DNA from: SLRI01 sp964576715
GTDB taxonomy: Bacteria; Pseudomonadota; Alphaproteobacteria; Geminicoccales; Geminicoccaceae
DNA length: 29,623 nucleotides
Direction: 5' to 3'
NCBI GenBank assembly: GCA_964576715.1
Contig: CAZNWE010000055.1
Location: 1 to 29,623, forward strand
Shown: piece by piece, positions 8,293-17,059 of the stretch
Layout: each line of letters opens with the position of its first letter
How positions within the stretch are numbered: position 1 is the first letter of the stretch
Notes under the pieces: model-generated
Seen by the model: the letters and a program-made list of their open reading frames with translations, nothing else
Told to the model about the DNA's origin: nothing
Database searches by the model: none
Position numbers and translations under genes: made by a program

Positions 8293-8379
8293 TGCTCGTC
8301 TAGCTGCTTGATGTGAACTGCGGGTGCGTCGGGGCAGTGCGCCGACGCATTGGTCGCTGTATCTCGGGGGATTTAAGCG

Positions 8380-8979
8380 ATGCAGCAGGTCGCCGGCTCC
8401 GTGGGTCGCATCGGCCCCAATGCCATCATCCAGTTGGCCGCCGTGCTCGGTGACCGGGCCGGCGCGGCACCGGTCCAGCGCCTCTTCGAGGCGGCTGGCA
8501 TGGCGCATTACCTCGACGCGATGCCAAAGGAGATGGTCGACGAGCAGGAGGTGCGCGCCCTGCACGCGGCGCTGCGCAGCCAGTTCGGCCCGGCCTGTGC
8601 TCAGGCGCTAGCCCGCGCCGCCGGACGGCGCACCGCCGCTTATCTGCTAGAGTACCGTATTCCCAAGCCCGTGCAATGGCTGCTCAAACGTTTGCCGAAG
8701 CCCTTGGCCGTTCGAGTCTTGCTTAAGGCGATCGAGCGCAATTCCTGGACCTTCTGCGGCAGCGGCGCGTTCGTCGCGGTGCACGGCCGGCCGGCGCGGC
8801 TCGGCATCACCCACAACCCGCTCTGTCGCGGGCTGAAGAGTGAGGAGCCGGCCTGCGATTTCTACGCCGGCACCTTCGAGGCGCTGTTTCGTGCGCTGAT
8901 CAATCCGCAGGCCAAGGTCCGCGAGGTGACCTGCGAGGCCATGGGCGACGCTGCCTGCGTGTTCGAGCTCGACTGGTAG
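8380..8979 (+). CDS. bchJ: BchJ, V4R-domain protein of bacteriochlorophyll synthesis
   Basis: A 199-residue cytoplasmic protein with an all-helical N-terminal region and a C-terminal V4R (4-vinyl reductase) domain, roughly residues 125-199. Conserved features are FCGSGAFVA, HNPLCRG, CDFYAGTFEALFRALI and CEAMGDAACVFEL. BchJ was named as the 4-vinyl (8-vinyl) reductase from mutants that accumulate divinyl pigments, but the true reductases are now taken to be BciA/BciB, and BchJ may instead carry or present substrate. It is not in the hemA operon: a 215-base gap with an FNR-type site precedes it. The start has a GGGGG stretch at about 8366-8370. Confidence 0.85.
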   Translation: MQQVAGSVGRIGPNAIIQLAAVLGDRAGAAPVQRLFEAAGMAHYLDAMPKEMVDEQEVRALHAALRSQFGPACAQALARAAGRRTAAYLLEYRIPKPVQWLLKRLPKPLAVRVLLKAIERNSWTFCGSGAFVAVHGRPARLGITHNPLCRGLKSEEPACDFYAGTFEALFRALINPQAKVREVTCEAMGDAACVFELDW

Positions 8980-9005
8980 CGCCGGGCGCCCGCCACTTCG
9001 CCGCG

Positions 9006-9035
9006 TTGCCAGCGCCCCCGGCGAGGCGCTATACT
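9006..9035 (+). promoter_or_regulatory. Sigma70-like promoter for the secreted-protein gene
   Basis: A -35 element TTGCCA (9006-9011) and a -10 element TATACT (9030-9035) are separated by 18 bases. They stand out because this stretch is otherwise GC-rich. A start near 9042 would leave a leader of about 23 bases containing the AGGAG ribosome site near 9052. Confidence 0.5.
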
Positions 9036-9064
9036 TTGGATTGGTTTGTTCAGGAGCGCCCCCG

Positions 9065-9547
9065 ATGTCCAGCTTGAACATCAAGTTGTTGTTCGCTCTT
9101 GCCCTGGTGCTGCCCTCGGTTGCACTCGCCCAGGCACCGGTCACCATCTTTCCGAACCAGGGCCAGACGCCAGAGCAGCTGGCGGCCGACCAGGCCGCCT
9201 GTGCCAACCAGGCGGTGGCGCAGTCGGGTTACAATCCCTCGGCGCCGCCGCCCACGGCGCAGGCGGCAAGGCCCGTGGCCGGCGAGCGGGCGCGCGGTGC
9301 CGCCCGCGGTGCTGCGGCCGGTGCCCTTCGCAAGCAGACCACCGATGCCGACGATCGCGAGGTCGACGACGTGACCGAAGGTGCGGCCCGGCTGGGTGCG
9401 GTCGTCGGTGGTGCGCGGCAGCGCACGGAGCGCCGCGAGGTCCGCCGCCAGACGCAGGCGGCCCAGACGACTTCTGCCGGCCAGCAATCGGCCTACAACC
9501 AGATCTTCACAAACTGCATGATCGCCAAGGGCTACACAGTGCAATAG
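9065..9547 (+). CDS. Small secreted protein of unknown function
   Basis: A 160-residue protein with a clear signal peptide (residues 1-22, hydrophobic core LLFALALVLPSV, cleavage expected after SVALA). The mature part has an N-terminal segment DQAACANQA, a low-complexity glycine/alanine region (RARGAARGAAAGAL) resembling a glycine-zipper motif, a charged stretch, and a C-terminal YNQIFTNCMIAKGY. The two cysteines at opposite ends could form a disulfide. The paired-cysteine plus glycine-zipper pattern resembles small envelope proteins of alphaproteobacteria, but I do not recognise a named family. I chose the ATG at 9065 over an upstream in-frame start because it follows AGGAG and begins the signal peptide. 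Confidence 0.8.
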   Translation: MSSLNIKLLFALALVLPSVALAQAPVTIFPNQGQTPEQLAADQAACANQAVAQSGYNPSAPPPTAQAARPVAGERARGAARGAAAGALRKQTTDADDREVDDVTEGAARLGAVVGGARQRTERREVRRQTQAAQTTSAGQQSAYNQIFTNCMIAKGYTVQ

Positions 9548-9647
9548 CGATCAGCTGCTGCGGGTGGACCGGTAGCTGGCCCCTGCCGATCACCCTGAGC
9601 CGCGATCGGCGCCAGAGCCGCATCTTTACCGCATCAAGCTGCCGGGG

Positions 9648-9676
9648 CGCGGCCGGGAGATGGACGGCCGGCCGCG
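9648..9676. terminator. Inverted repeat between converging genes, possible terminator
   Basis: A perfect 9-bp stem (9648-9656 with 9668-9676, CGCGGCCGG/CCGGCCGCG) with an 11-base loop lies two bases beyond the SLC13 gene stop, in the 131-base gap between two converging genes. It could end transcription from either side. There is no T-run, so the call rests on position and stem strength. Confidence 0.4.
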
Positions 9677-9678
9677 GC

Positions 9679-11511
9679 TCAGAACGGCAACAACACCGGT
9701 ACCAGCATCACGCAGACGACCAGTGTGACGAGGCTGAAGGGCACACCGATCTTGACGAAGTCGCCGAAGCGGTAGTTGCCGGGGCCGACCACCAGCGTAT
9801 TCACTGGCGAGGACACCGGGGTCATGAAGGCGGTGGACGCGGCGAGTGCGACGGTCATGGCGAAGGGATAGGGCGAGGCGCCGAGATCGGCCGCGACCGC
9901 CAGCGCCACGGGCGCCATCAGGATGGCGGTCGCGGTGTTCGAGATGAACATGCCGAGCACGGCGGTGATCACGAAGATGGCGGCGAGTGCCAGGCGCGGC
10001 GAGCCGTCGCCGACCAGGCCGAGCAGGCCATAGGCCGCGAGATCGACGCCGCCGGTCCGCTGCAGGGCGAGCGAGAAGGGTATCATGCCGACGATCAGCA
10101 CCAGGGTCTGCCAGTTGATCGAGCGGTAGGCGCTGGCCATGTCGACGCAGCGACAGAGGCCGAGCAGCAGGCAGCCGATCAGCACGGCATGGACGTTGGC
10201 GACGACGCCGGTCACCATCAGCACGACGACCAGGGCGAGGATCGCCAGCGCCTGCGGTGCCCTGCCGTGTGCCGGTAACACCTCGTCGAGCTCGGCCGGC
10301 AGGTCGAGGACGACGAGTTCGCCGGTGTCACGGCGCAGCCGCTGGATGTCGGACCAGAAGCCGACCAGGAGCAGCGTGTCGCCGACCCGCAGCTGCTCGT
10401 CGAGGAGCGTGTCGCCGATCACCTCCCGACCACGGCGCAGGCCGATGACGGTCAGGCCCGAATCGGTGCGCAGCCGGGCCTCGAGCACGGTCTTGCCGAG
10501 CAGGCTCGATTCCGCCGGCACGATCGCCTCGACCATGCCGAGGTCCTGGGCACTGTCGACGAGGTGGCGATGCGTGCCGCCGAGGCGCAGCCGTTCGACG
10601 CCGTATTCCCGGGCGAGCCCCTCGGCCTCGGTCTCGGCGAGCCGGACGTCGAGCAACAGGATATCACCGGCCAAGAGCTCGGTGGTCCGCGCCGGCCGGA
10701 GCAGCCGCCGATGGCGGCCCATCTGCCGCTCGATGGCGATCAGGTTGATGCCGGCCGAGCGCAGGTTGATCTGCTCCAGCCGGCGGCCGATCAGCTTCGA
10801 ATGCGGCTCGATCCGCCCCCTGAGCTGGCGCCCGGCGAGGCCGTAGCGCTCGATCCAGAGGCGGAAGGTCGGGCGCCGCCTGGCCGCCGCCTGTTCCTCG
10901 GCATGCTCGGGCAGCCAGCGTCTGGCCCAGAGCATGTAGCCGACACCGAGTAGCAGCACTACGAGCCCGAACGGCGTGACCGCGAAGAAGCCGAAGCCGG
11001 CGTGCCCCTGGCGCACCAGCTCGGCATTGACGACGAGGTTGGGCGCGGTCGCGATCAGCGTCATCATTCCGCTGATCAGCGCCGCGAAGCTCATCGGCAT
11101 CATCAGCCGCGAGGGTGCGGTGCCGGTGTTGCGGCAGATCCGGAGCACCACAGGAATGAAGATGGCGACGATGGCGGTCGAGCTCATCAGCGAGCCGAGG
11201 CCCGCCACGGCAACCATCAAGAGGCTCACGAGCTTGACCTCGCTGCCGCCGGCCTGCGCGTTGATCCAGTCACCCAGGCGGCGGGCGACACCGGTCCGCA
11301 CGAGACCCTCGCCGAGTACGAAAAGCACGGCGATGAGCACGATGTTCGGATCGGCGAAGCCGGCGATCGCCTCGCCCACCGTGACCGTGCCGGTCAGCGG
11401 CAGGCCTGCCATCATCAGCAGCGCCACGACATCCATGCGCGGCCGGTCGATGACGAACATGACGATGGCAGAGGCGAGAAGCATCAGGACGAGCGCGAGC
11501 TCGAGGGTCAT
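9679..11511 (-). CDS. SLC13-family permease with two TrkA-C domains
   Basis: A 610-residue transporter with hydrophobic segments at both ends and a cytoplasmic insert of about residues 205-430 that holds two RCK_C/TrkA-C-like domains (for example LIGRRLEQINLRSAGINLIAIER and SLLGKTVLEARLRTDSGLTVIGLRR, given in part). The membrane halves carry SLC13 (divalent anion:sodium symporter) motifs: SSTAIVAIFIPVV, ALISGMMTLIATAPNLVVN, and SNTATAILMAP with FMTPVSSPVNTLVVGPG. Members move dicarboxylates, sulfate or similar anions; the substrate is not readable from sequence. It is the last gene of a minus-strand run, 36 bases after the dipeptidase. Confidence 0.85.
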   Translation of the reverse strand: MTLELALVLMLLASAIVMFVIDRPRMDVVALLMMAGLPLTGTVTVGEAIAGFADPNIVLIAVLFVLGEGLVRTGVARRLGDWINAQAGGSEVKLVSLLMVAVAGLGSLMSSTAIVAIFIPVVLRICRNTGTAPSRLMMPMSFAALISGMMTLIATAPNLVVNAELVRQGHAGFGFFAVTPFGLVVLLLGVGYMLWARRWLPEHAEEQAAARRRPTFRLWIERYGLAGRQLRGRIEPHSKLIGRRLEQINLRSAGINLIAIERQMGRHRRLLRPARTTELLAGDILLLDVRLAETEAEGLAREYGVERLRLGGTHRHLVDSAQDLGMVEAIVPAESSLLGKTVLEARLRTDSGLTVIGLRRGREVIGDTLLDEQLRVGDTLLLVGFWSDIQRLRRDTGELVVLDLPAELDEVLPAHGRAPQALAILALVVVLMVTGVVANVHAVLIGCLLLGLCRCVDMASAYRSINWQTLVLIVGMIPFSLALQRTGGVDLAAYGLLGLVGDGSPRLALAAIFVITAVLGMFISNTATAILMAPVALAVAADLGASPYPFAMTVALAASTAFMTPVSSPVNTLVVGPGNYRFGDFVKIGVPFSLVTLVVCVMLVPVLLPF

Positions 11512-11547
11512 CGGGACAACTTCCGCACGTGTTGCTGCCCAATGGCC

Positions 11548-12930
11548 CTAGTCGGCCAGCGCCGCCAGGATCCTGGCCCAGGAGCGGATACCGTGATGGA
11601 AGCTCGCGAGCTCGTATTTTTCGTTCGGGCTGTGGATGCGGTCGTCCTCGAGCGCGAAGCCGGCGAGCACCACGTCCATGCCGAGCTTCTCCTTGAGCTC
11701 ATGCGCGACCGGGATCGAGCCGCCGGAACCGATGAACAACGCCTCCCTGCCCCACTCCGCAGTAAGAGCGTCCTTGGTGCGGGCGAAGGCGGGCGCGTCG
11801 ATGGGAAAGCTGATCGCGCGGCCGGCGCCATGCTCGATGAAGCGCACGCTGCAGTCCGCTGGCAGGCGGGCGCGAACGAAGGTGCGGAACGCCTCGCGGA
11901 CGACATTGGGGTCCTGGTCGAAGACAAGGCGGAAGGAGACCTTGGCCGACGCCCTGGCCGGGATCACGGTCTTGAAGCCCTCGCCCTGGTAGCCGCCGCC
12001 CATGCCGTTGACCTCGGCCGTGGGCCTCGACCAGACTTGCTCGAAGATCGACCTGCCTTTCTCTCCCGCCGGCACGGACAGACCTACGGCACCGAGGAAA
12101 TCAGCGGCCTCGATCGGCAGGTTGTCCCAGGCCTGCTTCAGCTCGGCCGAGAGCTCGTGCACGCCGTCGTAGAAGCCTGGGATCGTGACCCGGCCATCGG
12201 CGTCGTGCAGATCGGCGAGGATGCGGGCAAGGACGTGGTTGGCGTTGGCGGCGGCCGAGCCGTAGAGGCCGGAATGCAGATCGCGGTCGGCCGCCTCGAT
12301 GACGATCTCCTCGCCGCAGAGGCCCCGCAGCATGGTGGTGATCGCCGGTGTTCTCGGATCGAGCATGCCGGTATCGCAGATCAGGCCGATATCAGCCTTA
12401 AGCACCTCGGCATGCGCCTCGAGAAAGGGCGGCAGGCTGGCCCCGCCGGATTCCTCCTCGCCCTCGATGACCAGGCTCACCGGGATCGGCAAGGCACCGG
12501 TGACCGCCTGCCAGGCGCGGCAGGCCTCGACGAAGGTCATCACCTGGCCCTTGTCGTCCGAGGCACCGCGGGCGCGGATGCAGCGGCTGCCGTCGGGCCG
12601 CGTCTCGATGAAGGGGGCGAACGGGTCGTGATCCCAAAGCGCCAAGGGATCGACCGGCTGGACGTCGTAGTGGCCGTAGAAGAGGGCGGAGGGCCCTGCG
12701 GCTTCGCGGGCGTGGCCGGTGACGATCGGGTGGCCGGGGGTGTCGTGCAGCATGGCCGCAAAGCCGATGCTCGCGAGGTCACGGACCAGCCACTCGGCGC
12801 AGCTCCGGCAGTCGGCGGCATAGGCCGTGCCGGTCGAGATCGACTTGATGCGCAGAAGTGCCTTCAGCCGCTCGAGCGACCCGTCGAGGTCGGCGTCGAT
12901 GCGGGCGAGGACGGCGTCGAGATCGGACAT
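11548..12930 (-). CDS. M20-family dipeptidase
   Basis: A 460-residue zinc peptidase of the M20 (carnosinase/PepV-like) family, which hydrolyses dipeptides or related amides in the cytoplasm. Metal and catalytic motifs are all visible: GHYDVQP (His87, Asp89), GASDDKGQ (Asp125/126), EGEEESG (Glu158/159), LICDTGM, and a C-terminal EDDRIHSPNEKY with the last histidine ligand. The lid/dimerisation domain lies between about residues 200 and 330 (DLHSGLYGG-like segment DLHSGLYGSAAANA). No signal peptide. It sits between the DUF1269 gene and the SLC13 permease in a run of amide- and peptide-degrading genes. Confidence 0.92.
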   Translation of the reverse strand: MSDLDAVLARIDADLDGSLERLKALLRIKSISTGTAYAADCRSCAEWLVRDLASIGFAAMLHDTPGHPIVTGHAREAAGPSALFYGHYDVQPVDPLALWDHDPFAPFIETRPDGSRCIRARGASDDKGQVMTFVEACRAWQAVTGALPIPVSLVIEGEEESGGASLPPFLEAHAEVLKADIGLICDTGMLDPRTPAITTMLRGLCGEEIVIEAADRDLHSGLYGSAAANANHVLARILADLHDADGRVTIPGFYDGVHELSAELKQAWDNLPIEAADFLGAVGLSVPAGEKGRSIFEQVWSRPTAEVNGMGGGYQGEGFKTVIPARASAKVSFRLVFDQDPNVVREAFRTFVRARLPADCSVRFIEHGAGRAISFPIDAPAFARTKDALTAEWGREALFIGSGGSIPVAHELKEKLGMDVVLAGFALEDDRIHSPNEKYELASFHHGIRSWARILAALAD

Positions 12931-12999
12931 GAAGGCTCCAGCCAGGAGGTTGCCGAACGGGCGGGCGCACCCCTCTTACGACGCGCCCGCCCTGGCTGC

Positions 13000-13524
13000 C
13001 TAGCTCGACGCGCCTTCGACCTTTTCCGCCAGCTCGGCATGCGCCTGCTGCAAGGCGGCGCGCAGCTCGGCCTCCTTGGCATCGTCGAACGAGCTGCGCA
13101 TGATCTTGCCGCCCGAGCCCTGCAGCTCGGCCATGACCTTTTCCGTCGTCATCTTGCGGATGAGAAGAAAGAGCGCGGCATTGCCCGATTGCAGCGTCGC
13201 CGCCGCCTCCTTCATGAAGGCGTCGTTGATGCCGAAATCGGTGAGCTTGCCGCCGAGCGCCCCGCTCGCCGCCCCGACCGCAGCACCGGCCAGGGGCATC
13301 ATGAAGAGCAGGCCGATCAAGGTGCCCCAAAGCACGCCCGACATCGCCCCCGCCTTGACCGGGCTCACCAGCTGCTTGAGCTTGACGTTGCCGTCCGGCC
13401 GCTTGACGGCGATCACGGCGTCGCCGAGCTGGATCAGGTATTCCTTTTGCATCTCGAGCAGGCGCCGCCGCACCTCCTCGGCGCGTTCCTCGGTCGGGAA
13501 TTCGATAACGAGCAGATCAGCCAT
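13000..13524 (-). CDS. DUF1269-family membrane protein
   Basis: A 174-residue protein of the DUF1269 family, function unknown. It begins with a beta/alpha segment (MADLLVIEFPTEERAEEVRR), has the family motif GDAVIAVKRPDGNVKLKQ, then a glycine/alanine-rich membrane hairpin (about residues 58-92) and the KLTDFGINDAFMKE motif. The C-terminal part is helical and acidic with AELRAALQQAHAELAEKVE, probably coiled. Gaps of 44 bases to the asparaginase gene and 69 bases to the dipeptidase gene allow a common transcript. A ribosome site AAGGGA precedes the ATG. Confidence 0.88.
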   Translation of the reverse strand: MADLLVIEFPTEERAEEVRRRLLEMQKEYLIQLGDAVIAVKRPDGNVKLKQLVSPVKAGAMSGVLWGTLIGLLFMMPLAGAAVGAASGALGGKLTDFGINDAFMKEAAATLQSGNAALFLLIRKMTTEKVMAELQGSGGKIMRSSFDDAKEAELRAALQQAHAELAEKVEGASS

Positions 13525-13568
13525 GGCGTTGGTCCCTTGTTGCGCTGCTGAGGTCGTTCAGCAGTTCG

Positions 13569-14549
13569 TCAGCTATACGATGAAAATGCGTCGGCGATGA
13601 CACGGCGATCGCTGGTCTCGCGCAACAGCAGCCCGAGCAGCAGCCGAGACTTGAGGCCCGACAGATAGCCAGAGGAAACGAGGCCACGGCCGATCAGGTC
13701 GATCTCGGCACCCGGGTAGCCATAGGTGCGGGTGAAGACCGGGCCGGTCATGACCCGGGAGGCGAGGACCACTGGAAGCCGTGCCGCCAAGCTTCCGAGG
13801 ACCGGGGCGGCGTCGGCATGCACATGGCCGGCCCCCATGCCCTCGATGATCGCCCCGGCGTAGCCGAGATCGGCCACCGCCGCCAGCAGCCGGGTGTCGT
13901 CGCCCATGGCGGCCCGCAGCAAGGCGACCGGCGGCGGCGGGCCGGCGGCAACCGGCAGGCAGGGCTGGCGATCGATCCGGGCATAATAGCGCGGGCGGCC
14001 CTCGATGACGGTGCCGATCGGGCCCATCAAGGGCGACAGGAAGGCCGACGGCAGGGCGGTGTGCGACTTCTGCACGAAGCGCGCAGCGTGGATGTCGTAG
14101 TTGAGCACGACGAGCGTGCCGAGACCATGCGACTCGGGTGCCGCCGCCACCCTGGCCGCGGCCAGGAGGTTGGCCGGCCCGTCGGCCCCCGGCGCATCCG
14201 CACCGCGCATCGCTCCGGTCACTACCACCGGCTGGTCGCCAGCAACCAGTAGATCGAGCAGGAAGGCCGACTCCTCGATCGTGTCGGTGCCCTGGATGAC
14301 GACGGCCCCGTCGATACCGGCAGCGAACGCCGCCTCGAGCCGGCTGGCCACCTCGACCAGATTGGCGAGCGTCAGGGACGGGCTCGCCACCCGCATCGGC
14401 GATTCCGCCTCGATCTCGGCCACTTCGGCCAGGGCCGGCACCGAGGCCACGAGGTCGGCGGCACCAAGGGTCGGCGCGATGCCGCCGCTGTCGCTCGGCA
14501 ACATGGTGATCGTGCCACCGAGCGACAGCATCAGGAGGCGGGGCTTCAT
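13569..14549 (-). CDS. Asparaginase/glutaminase-family amidohydrolase
   Basis: A 326-residue cytoplasmic amidohydrolase of the L-asparaginase family, converting asparagine (or a related amide) to aspartate and ammonia. The first catalytic threonine is Thr13 in SLGGTIT; the second site is QGTDT (Thr88, Asp89), and Lys161 in FVQKSHT matches the catalytic lysine. GAMRGADAPGADGPANL is also typical. No signal peptide, so it is not a secreted type II enzyme. The frame is open far upstream, but that part is antisense-free shadow of the MFS gene; the ATG at 14549 overlaps the MFS stop by four bases and starts the family fold directly. Confidence 0.9.
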   Translation of the reverse strand: MKPRLLMLSLGGTITMLPSDSGGIAPTLGAADLVASVPALAEVAEIEAESPMRVASPSLTLANLVEVASRLEAAFAAGIDGAVVIQGTDTIEESAFLLDLLVAGDQPVVVTGAMRGADAPGADGPANLLAAARVAAAPESHGLGTLVVLNYDIHAARFVQKSHTALPSAFLSPLMGPIGTVIEGRPRYYARIDRQPCLPVAAGPPPPVALLRAAMGDDTRLLAAVADLGYAGAIIEGMGAGHVHADAAPVLGSLAARLPVVLASRVMTGPVFTRTYGYPGAEIDLIGRGLVSSGYLSGLKSRLLLGLLLRETSDRRVIADAFSSYS

Positions 14550-16005
14550 GGTTGATCGGCCACCCTGGCCTCGTATGCCGCGGCGATCCGCCGCTCCTCC
14601 TCGGCCGTCGGCTCCGGCGGGTTGGCGGGTATCTCGCCGGGCTTGTAGTTGGGCAGGCGGCCAGCCGGAATGATCGTCAAGGCGGCTATCCCGGCCATGA
14701 TGAGCAGGCCGATCTTGAGTGCCCGAAGCCTCGAGTCGGTGTTGATCCGCATCGCCTCCTGGACCTGCTCGGGCGTCGCCGAGGTCCCCTCGAGGATCAC
14801 CAAGAGCTGGTCGTTGCTGACGAAGTTGATGTTGTCGAGGTCGAGTTCGGCCTGGATCTCCGGCGGGAACTCGGGGTTGTCGGCGAGATAGCTGAAGACC
14901 GCAGTGCTCAAGAGGCCGACCATCAAAGCCCCGGCAACGGCAGTGCCGACCGCGGCGGCGAGGTTCTGCGTCGTGCCGCGCAAGGCACCGACGTCGCTCG
15001 CCAGCTCCTTGGGTGCCGCGGTCACCAGCACGTTGAAGACGAGGGTGACAAGGGCACCCTGGCCGACGCCGAAGCAGAAGAGCCCGATCAGCACCGGGAT
15101 GGCACTCCAGTCGTTGGCGACGACGAAGGCAAGCCACAACAGGGCAACCGTGCAGATCGCGAAGCCCAGCCGGCCGATGATCCGCGGCGGCAGGATCGGA
15201 TAGAGCCGCACCACCAGGATCGCGGTGAAGAAGATCGTGACGTTGAACGGCATCATCGCGATCGCCGACTGCAAGGGTGTCTGGCCCTGCACGATCTGGA
15301 TGTAGAGCGGCACGGTAAAGTTGAGCATCGCCTCCATGGCGACGACGGCGAACATGGTGATCACCGCCGCCCGCTCGGACGGCGACATGACGACCCGCAG
15401 ATCGAGCAGTGGCGTTCGCCCCGCCGCCGCCACGCGGCGACACCAGCCGATCAGCAGCTGCAGGAGGATGATGCCGACGACGATCATCACCGGTGCCGGC
15501 GACAGGCCGGCCAGGTCGAACGGCGCGTTCGGGCCGGCAAAGCCCAGGCCCGTGCGGAGCCGAGCGCCCCCACCGCCGTCGCCTGCTGCTGGCCATGATA
15601 GTGGTTGGCGATCAGCGCCACCAATGCCGGCACGATCACCGCCGCCGCCATGCCGCAAAGGCCCTGTGCTGCCAGCATGACCGTGGCGTTAGGGCTGAAG
15701 GTCATCAGCGTCTGGGCCAAGAGATAGAGGCCGACGACGATCTGGAACATTCGCGTGGCACCGAAGCGCTGGGTGAGCTTCGAGCCCAGCATGACGAGGC
15801 CGGCGACGGCCAGCGAGTACATGACGATGCCGGTGGCGACCGTGGTCGGCGGCACCCCGAGGCTCGCCACCATGCCGCTCATCGAGACGGGCAAGGTCGC
15901 CACGTTGAACGACATGATCGACTGGCCGAGGGCGATGGTGATCATCGGCACCCAGGATTCCCGGGTCTCCGCAGCGCTGCTCGGCGCCGTCGCGGTCGTG
16001 CTCAT
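14546..16005 (-). pseudogene. MFS transporter (DHA2-like), split by an out-of-frame deletion
   Basis: The gene starts at 16005 (AGGAG upstream) and encodes the first four membrane segments of a major facilitator, with ITIALGQSIMSFNVATLPVS and CGMAAAVIVPALVALIANHY. At about 15545-15556 the coding frame jumps. The 5' frame ends as nonsense at 15487, while the other frame resumes with GPNAPFDLAGLSPAPVMIV and continues through the remaining helices to 14546. From memory of intact relatives, the helices that should lie between GALGSARA and this point are missing, so this is a deletion plus frameshift, not a simple indel. It may be a true pseudogene or an assembly error. The rest of the gene is well preserved, so any loss is recent. 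Confidence 0.8.
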
Positions 16006-16054
16006 GACGTGCCTACTCCTGATCGATCGGCCGCCGTCTGCTGCGGCGCGCGGT

Positions 16055-17059
16055 TCAGACTTGCGGTTTGGAGGCGAAGAGGTTGAGGCCGAGCTTTTCC
16101 GAGAGATACTTGGTGACCCGCTGGCCCTTGACGCTCTTGCCGGCCTCGTCCAGCGGCGGCGCGAAGGTGCCGAGCCCGCCCTTGCCGGGGGCGATGGTGA
16201 CGATGCCGCCGCCGACCCCGCTCTTGCCCGGCAGGCCGATCTCGCAGAGCCAGTCGCCGGAGCGCTCGTAGAGCCCGGCCGTCGCCAGGAGCGCCAGGAC
16301 GCGCTTGCAATTGAGCGGGTCGATCACCCGCTCCTTGGTCACGGGGTTGACCCCGCCGTCGGCGAGCGTGGCGCCCATCACGGCCAGATCGTGTGCTGTG
16401 ACGAGGAGCGAGCACTGCCTGGTGTAGACGTCGGTCGCTTCCAGCGCGTCGAAATACATCCGCTCGTAGCCCTCGAGCAGCTTGGCGATGCCGCGGTTCC
16501 TGAGATTGGTCGCGGCCTCCGACTCGTAGATCTCCTGGTCGAACTCGAGCTCGCGCCCGGCGAAGCGCGACAGGCCGTCTCGGATGAACCGCCACTTGGC
16601 CTCGGCGGTCTCGCCGGGCGCCAGGCTGGTGGTGGCGATGGCCCCGGCATTGACCATCGGAGTCATGGTCCGCTCGGCATTGAGTTCGATCGCCATCACC
16701 GAGTTGAACGGCAGCCCGGTGGCATTGACACCCACCTTCTGGCGCGCCGGTTCGGCGCCGATCGCCTGGCAGACCAGCGCGAAGACGAAGGGCTTGGAGA
16801 CGCTCTGGATCGAGAATGCACGGCCGGCATCGCCGATCTCGTGCACGCCGCCGTTGACGCCGACGATGGCGAAGCCGAACAGCTGGCGATCGACCCGCGC
16901 GAGTGCCGGGATGTAATCGGCGACCTCGCCCTCATCGAGCGACTTGTAGCGGTCGTAGGCCTCGCGGACGAGGCGGGCCACCAGCTCGGGATCGGGCAGC
17001 TGGCCGGTGGATATGGCGGCTGTGGCCTCGGCCTCGGGGATGTCGAGGGGCTCGAACAT
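16055..17059 (-). CDS. glsA: Glutaminase A
   Basis: A 334-residue serine-dependent glutaminase (beta-lactamase-like fold) that converts glutamine to glutamate and ammonia. The catalytic SxxK motif is FSIQSVSKP (Ser86, Lys89); NSVMAIELN, PMVNAGAIAT, ESEAATNLRNRGIAKLLEGY and LPGKSGVGGGIVTIAPGKGGLG are family hallmarks. The frame is open to 17200, but the extra 47 residues are cysteine- and arginine-rich and unlike the family, so I start at the ATG at 17059 (a GTG directly before it is also possible). It heads the minus-strand run with the MFS gene 49 bases downstream. Confidence 0.93.
   Translation of the reverse strand: MFEPLDIPEAEATAAISTGQLPDPELVARLVREAYDRYKSLDEGEVADYIPALARVDRQLFGFAIVGVNGGVHEIGDAGRAFSIQSVSKPFVFALVCQAIGAEPARQKVGVNATGLPFNSVMAIELNAERTMTPMVNAGAIATTSLAPGETAEAKWRFIRDGLSRFAGRELEFDQEIYESEAATNLRNRGIAKLLEGYERMYFDALEATDVYTRQCSLLVTAHDLAVMGATLADGGVNPVTKERVIDPLNCKRVLALLATAGLYERSGDWLCEIGLPGKSGVGGGIVTIAPGKGGLGTFAPPLDEAGKSVKGQRVTKYLSEKLGLNLFASKPQV

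Noticed and set aside
8308..8320. Second FNR site 16 bases after the perfect one
   Set aside because: Only the left half-site TTGAT is present; the right half (ACTGC) does not match ATCAA.
11002..13551. 849-residue open frame on the plus strand
   Set aside because: It lies antisense to the SLC13 permease, dipeptidase and DUF1269 genes, which all have clear family motifs. Its translation is Arg/His/Gly-rich with no domain. Long antisense frames are expected at this GC content.
13569..15596. 675-residue fusion of an upstream region with asparaginase
   Set aside because: The first half is a shifted reading of the MFS gene. The asparaginase fold starts at the ATG at 14549.
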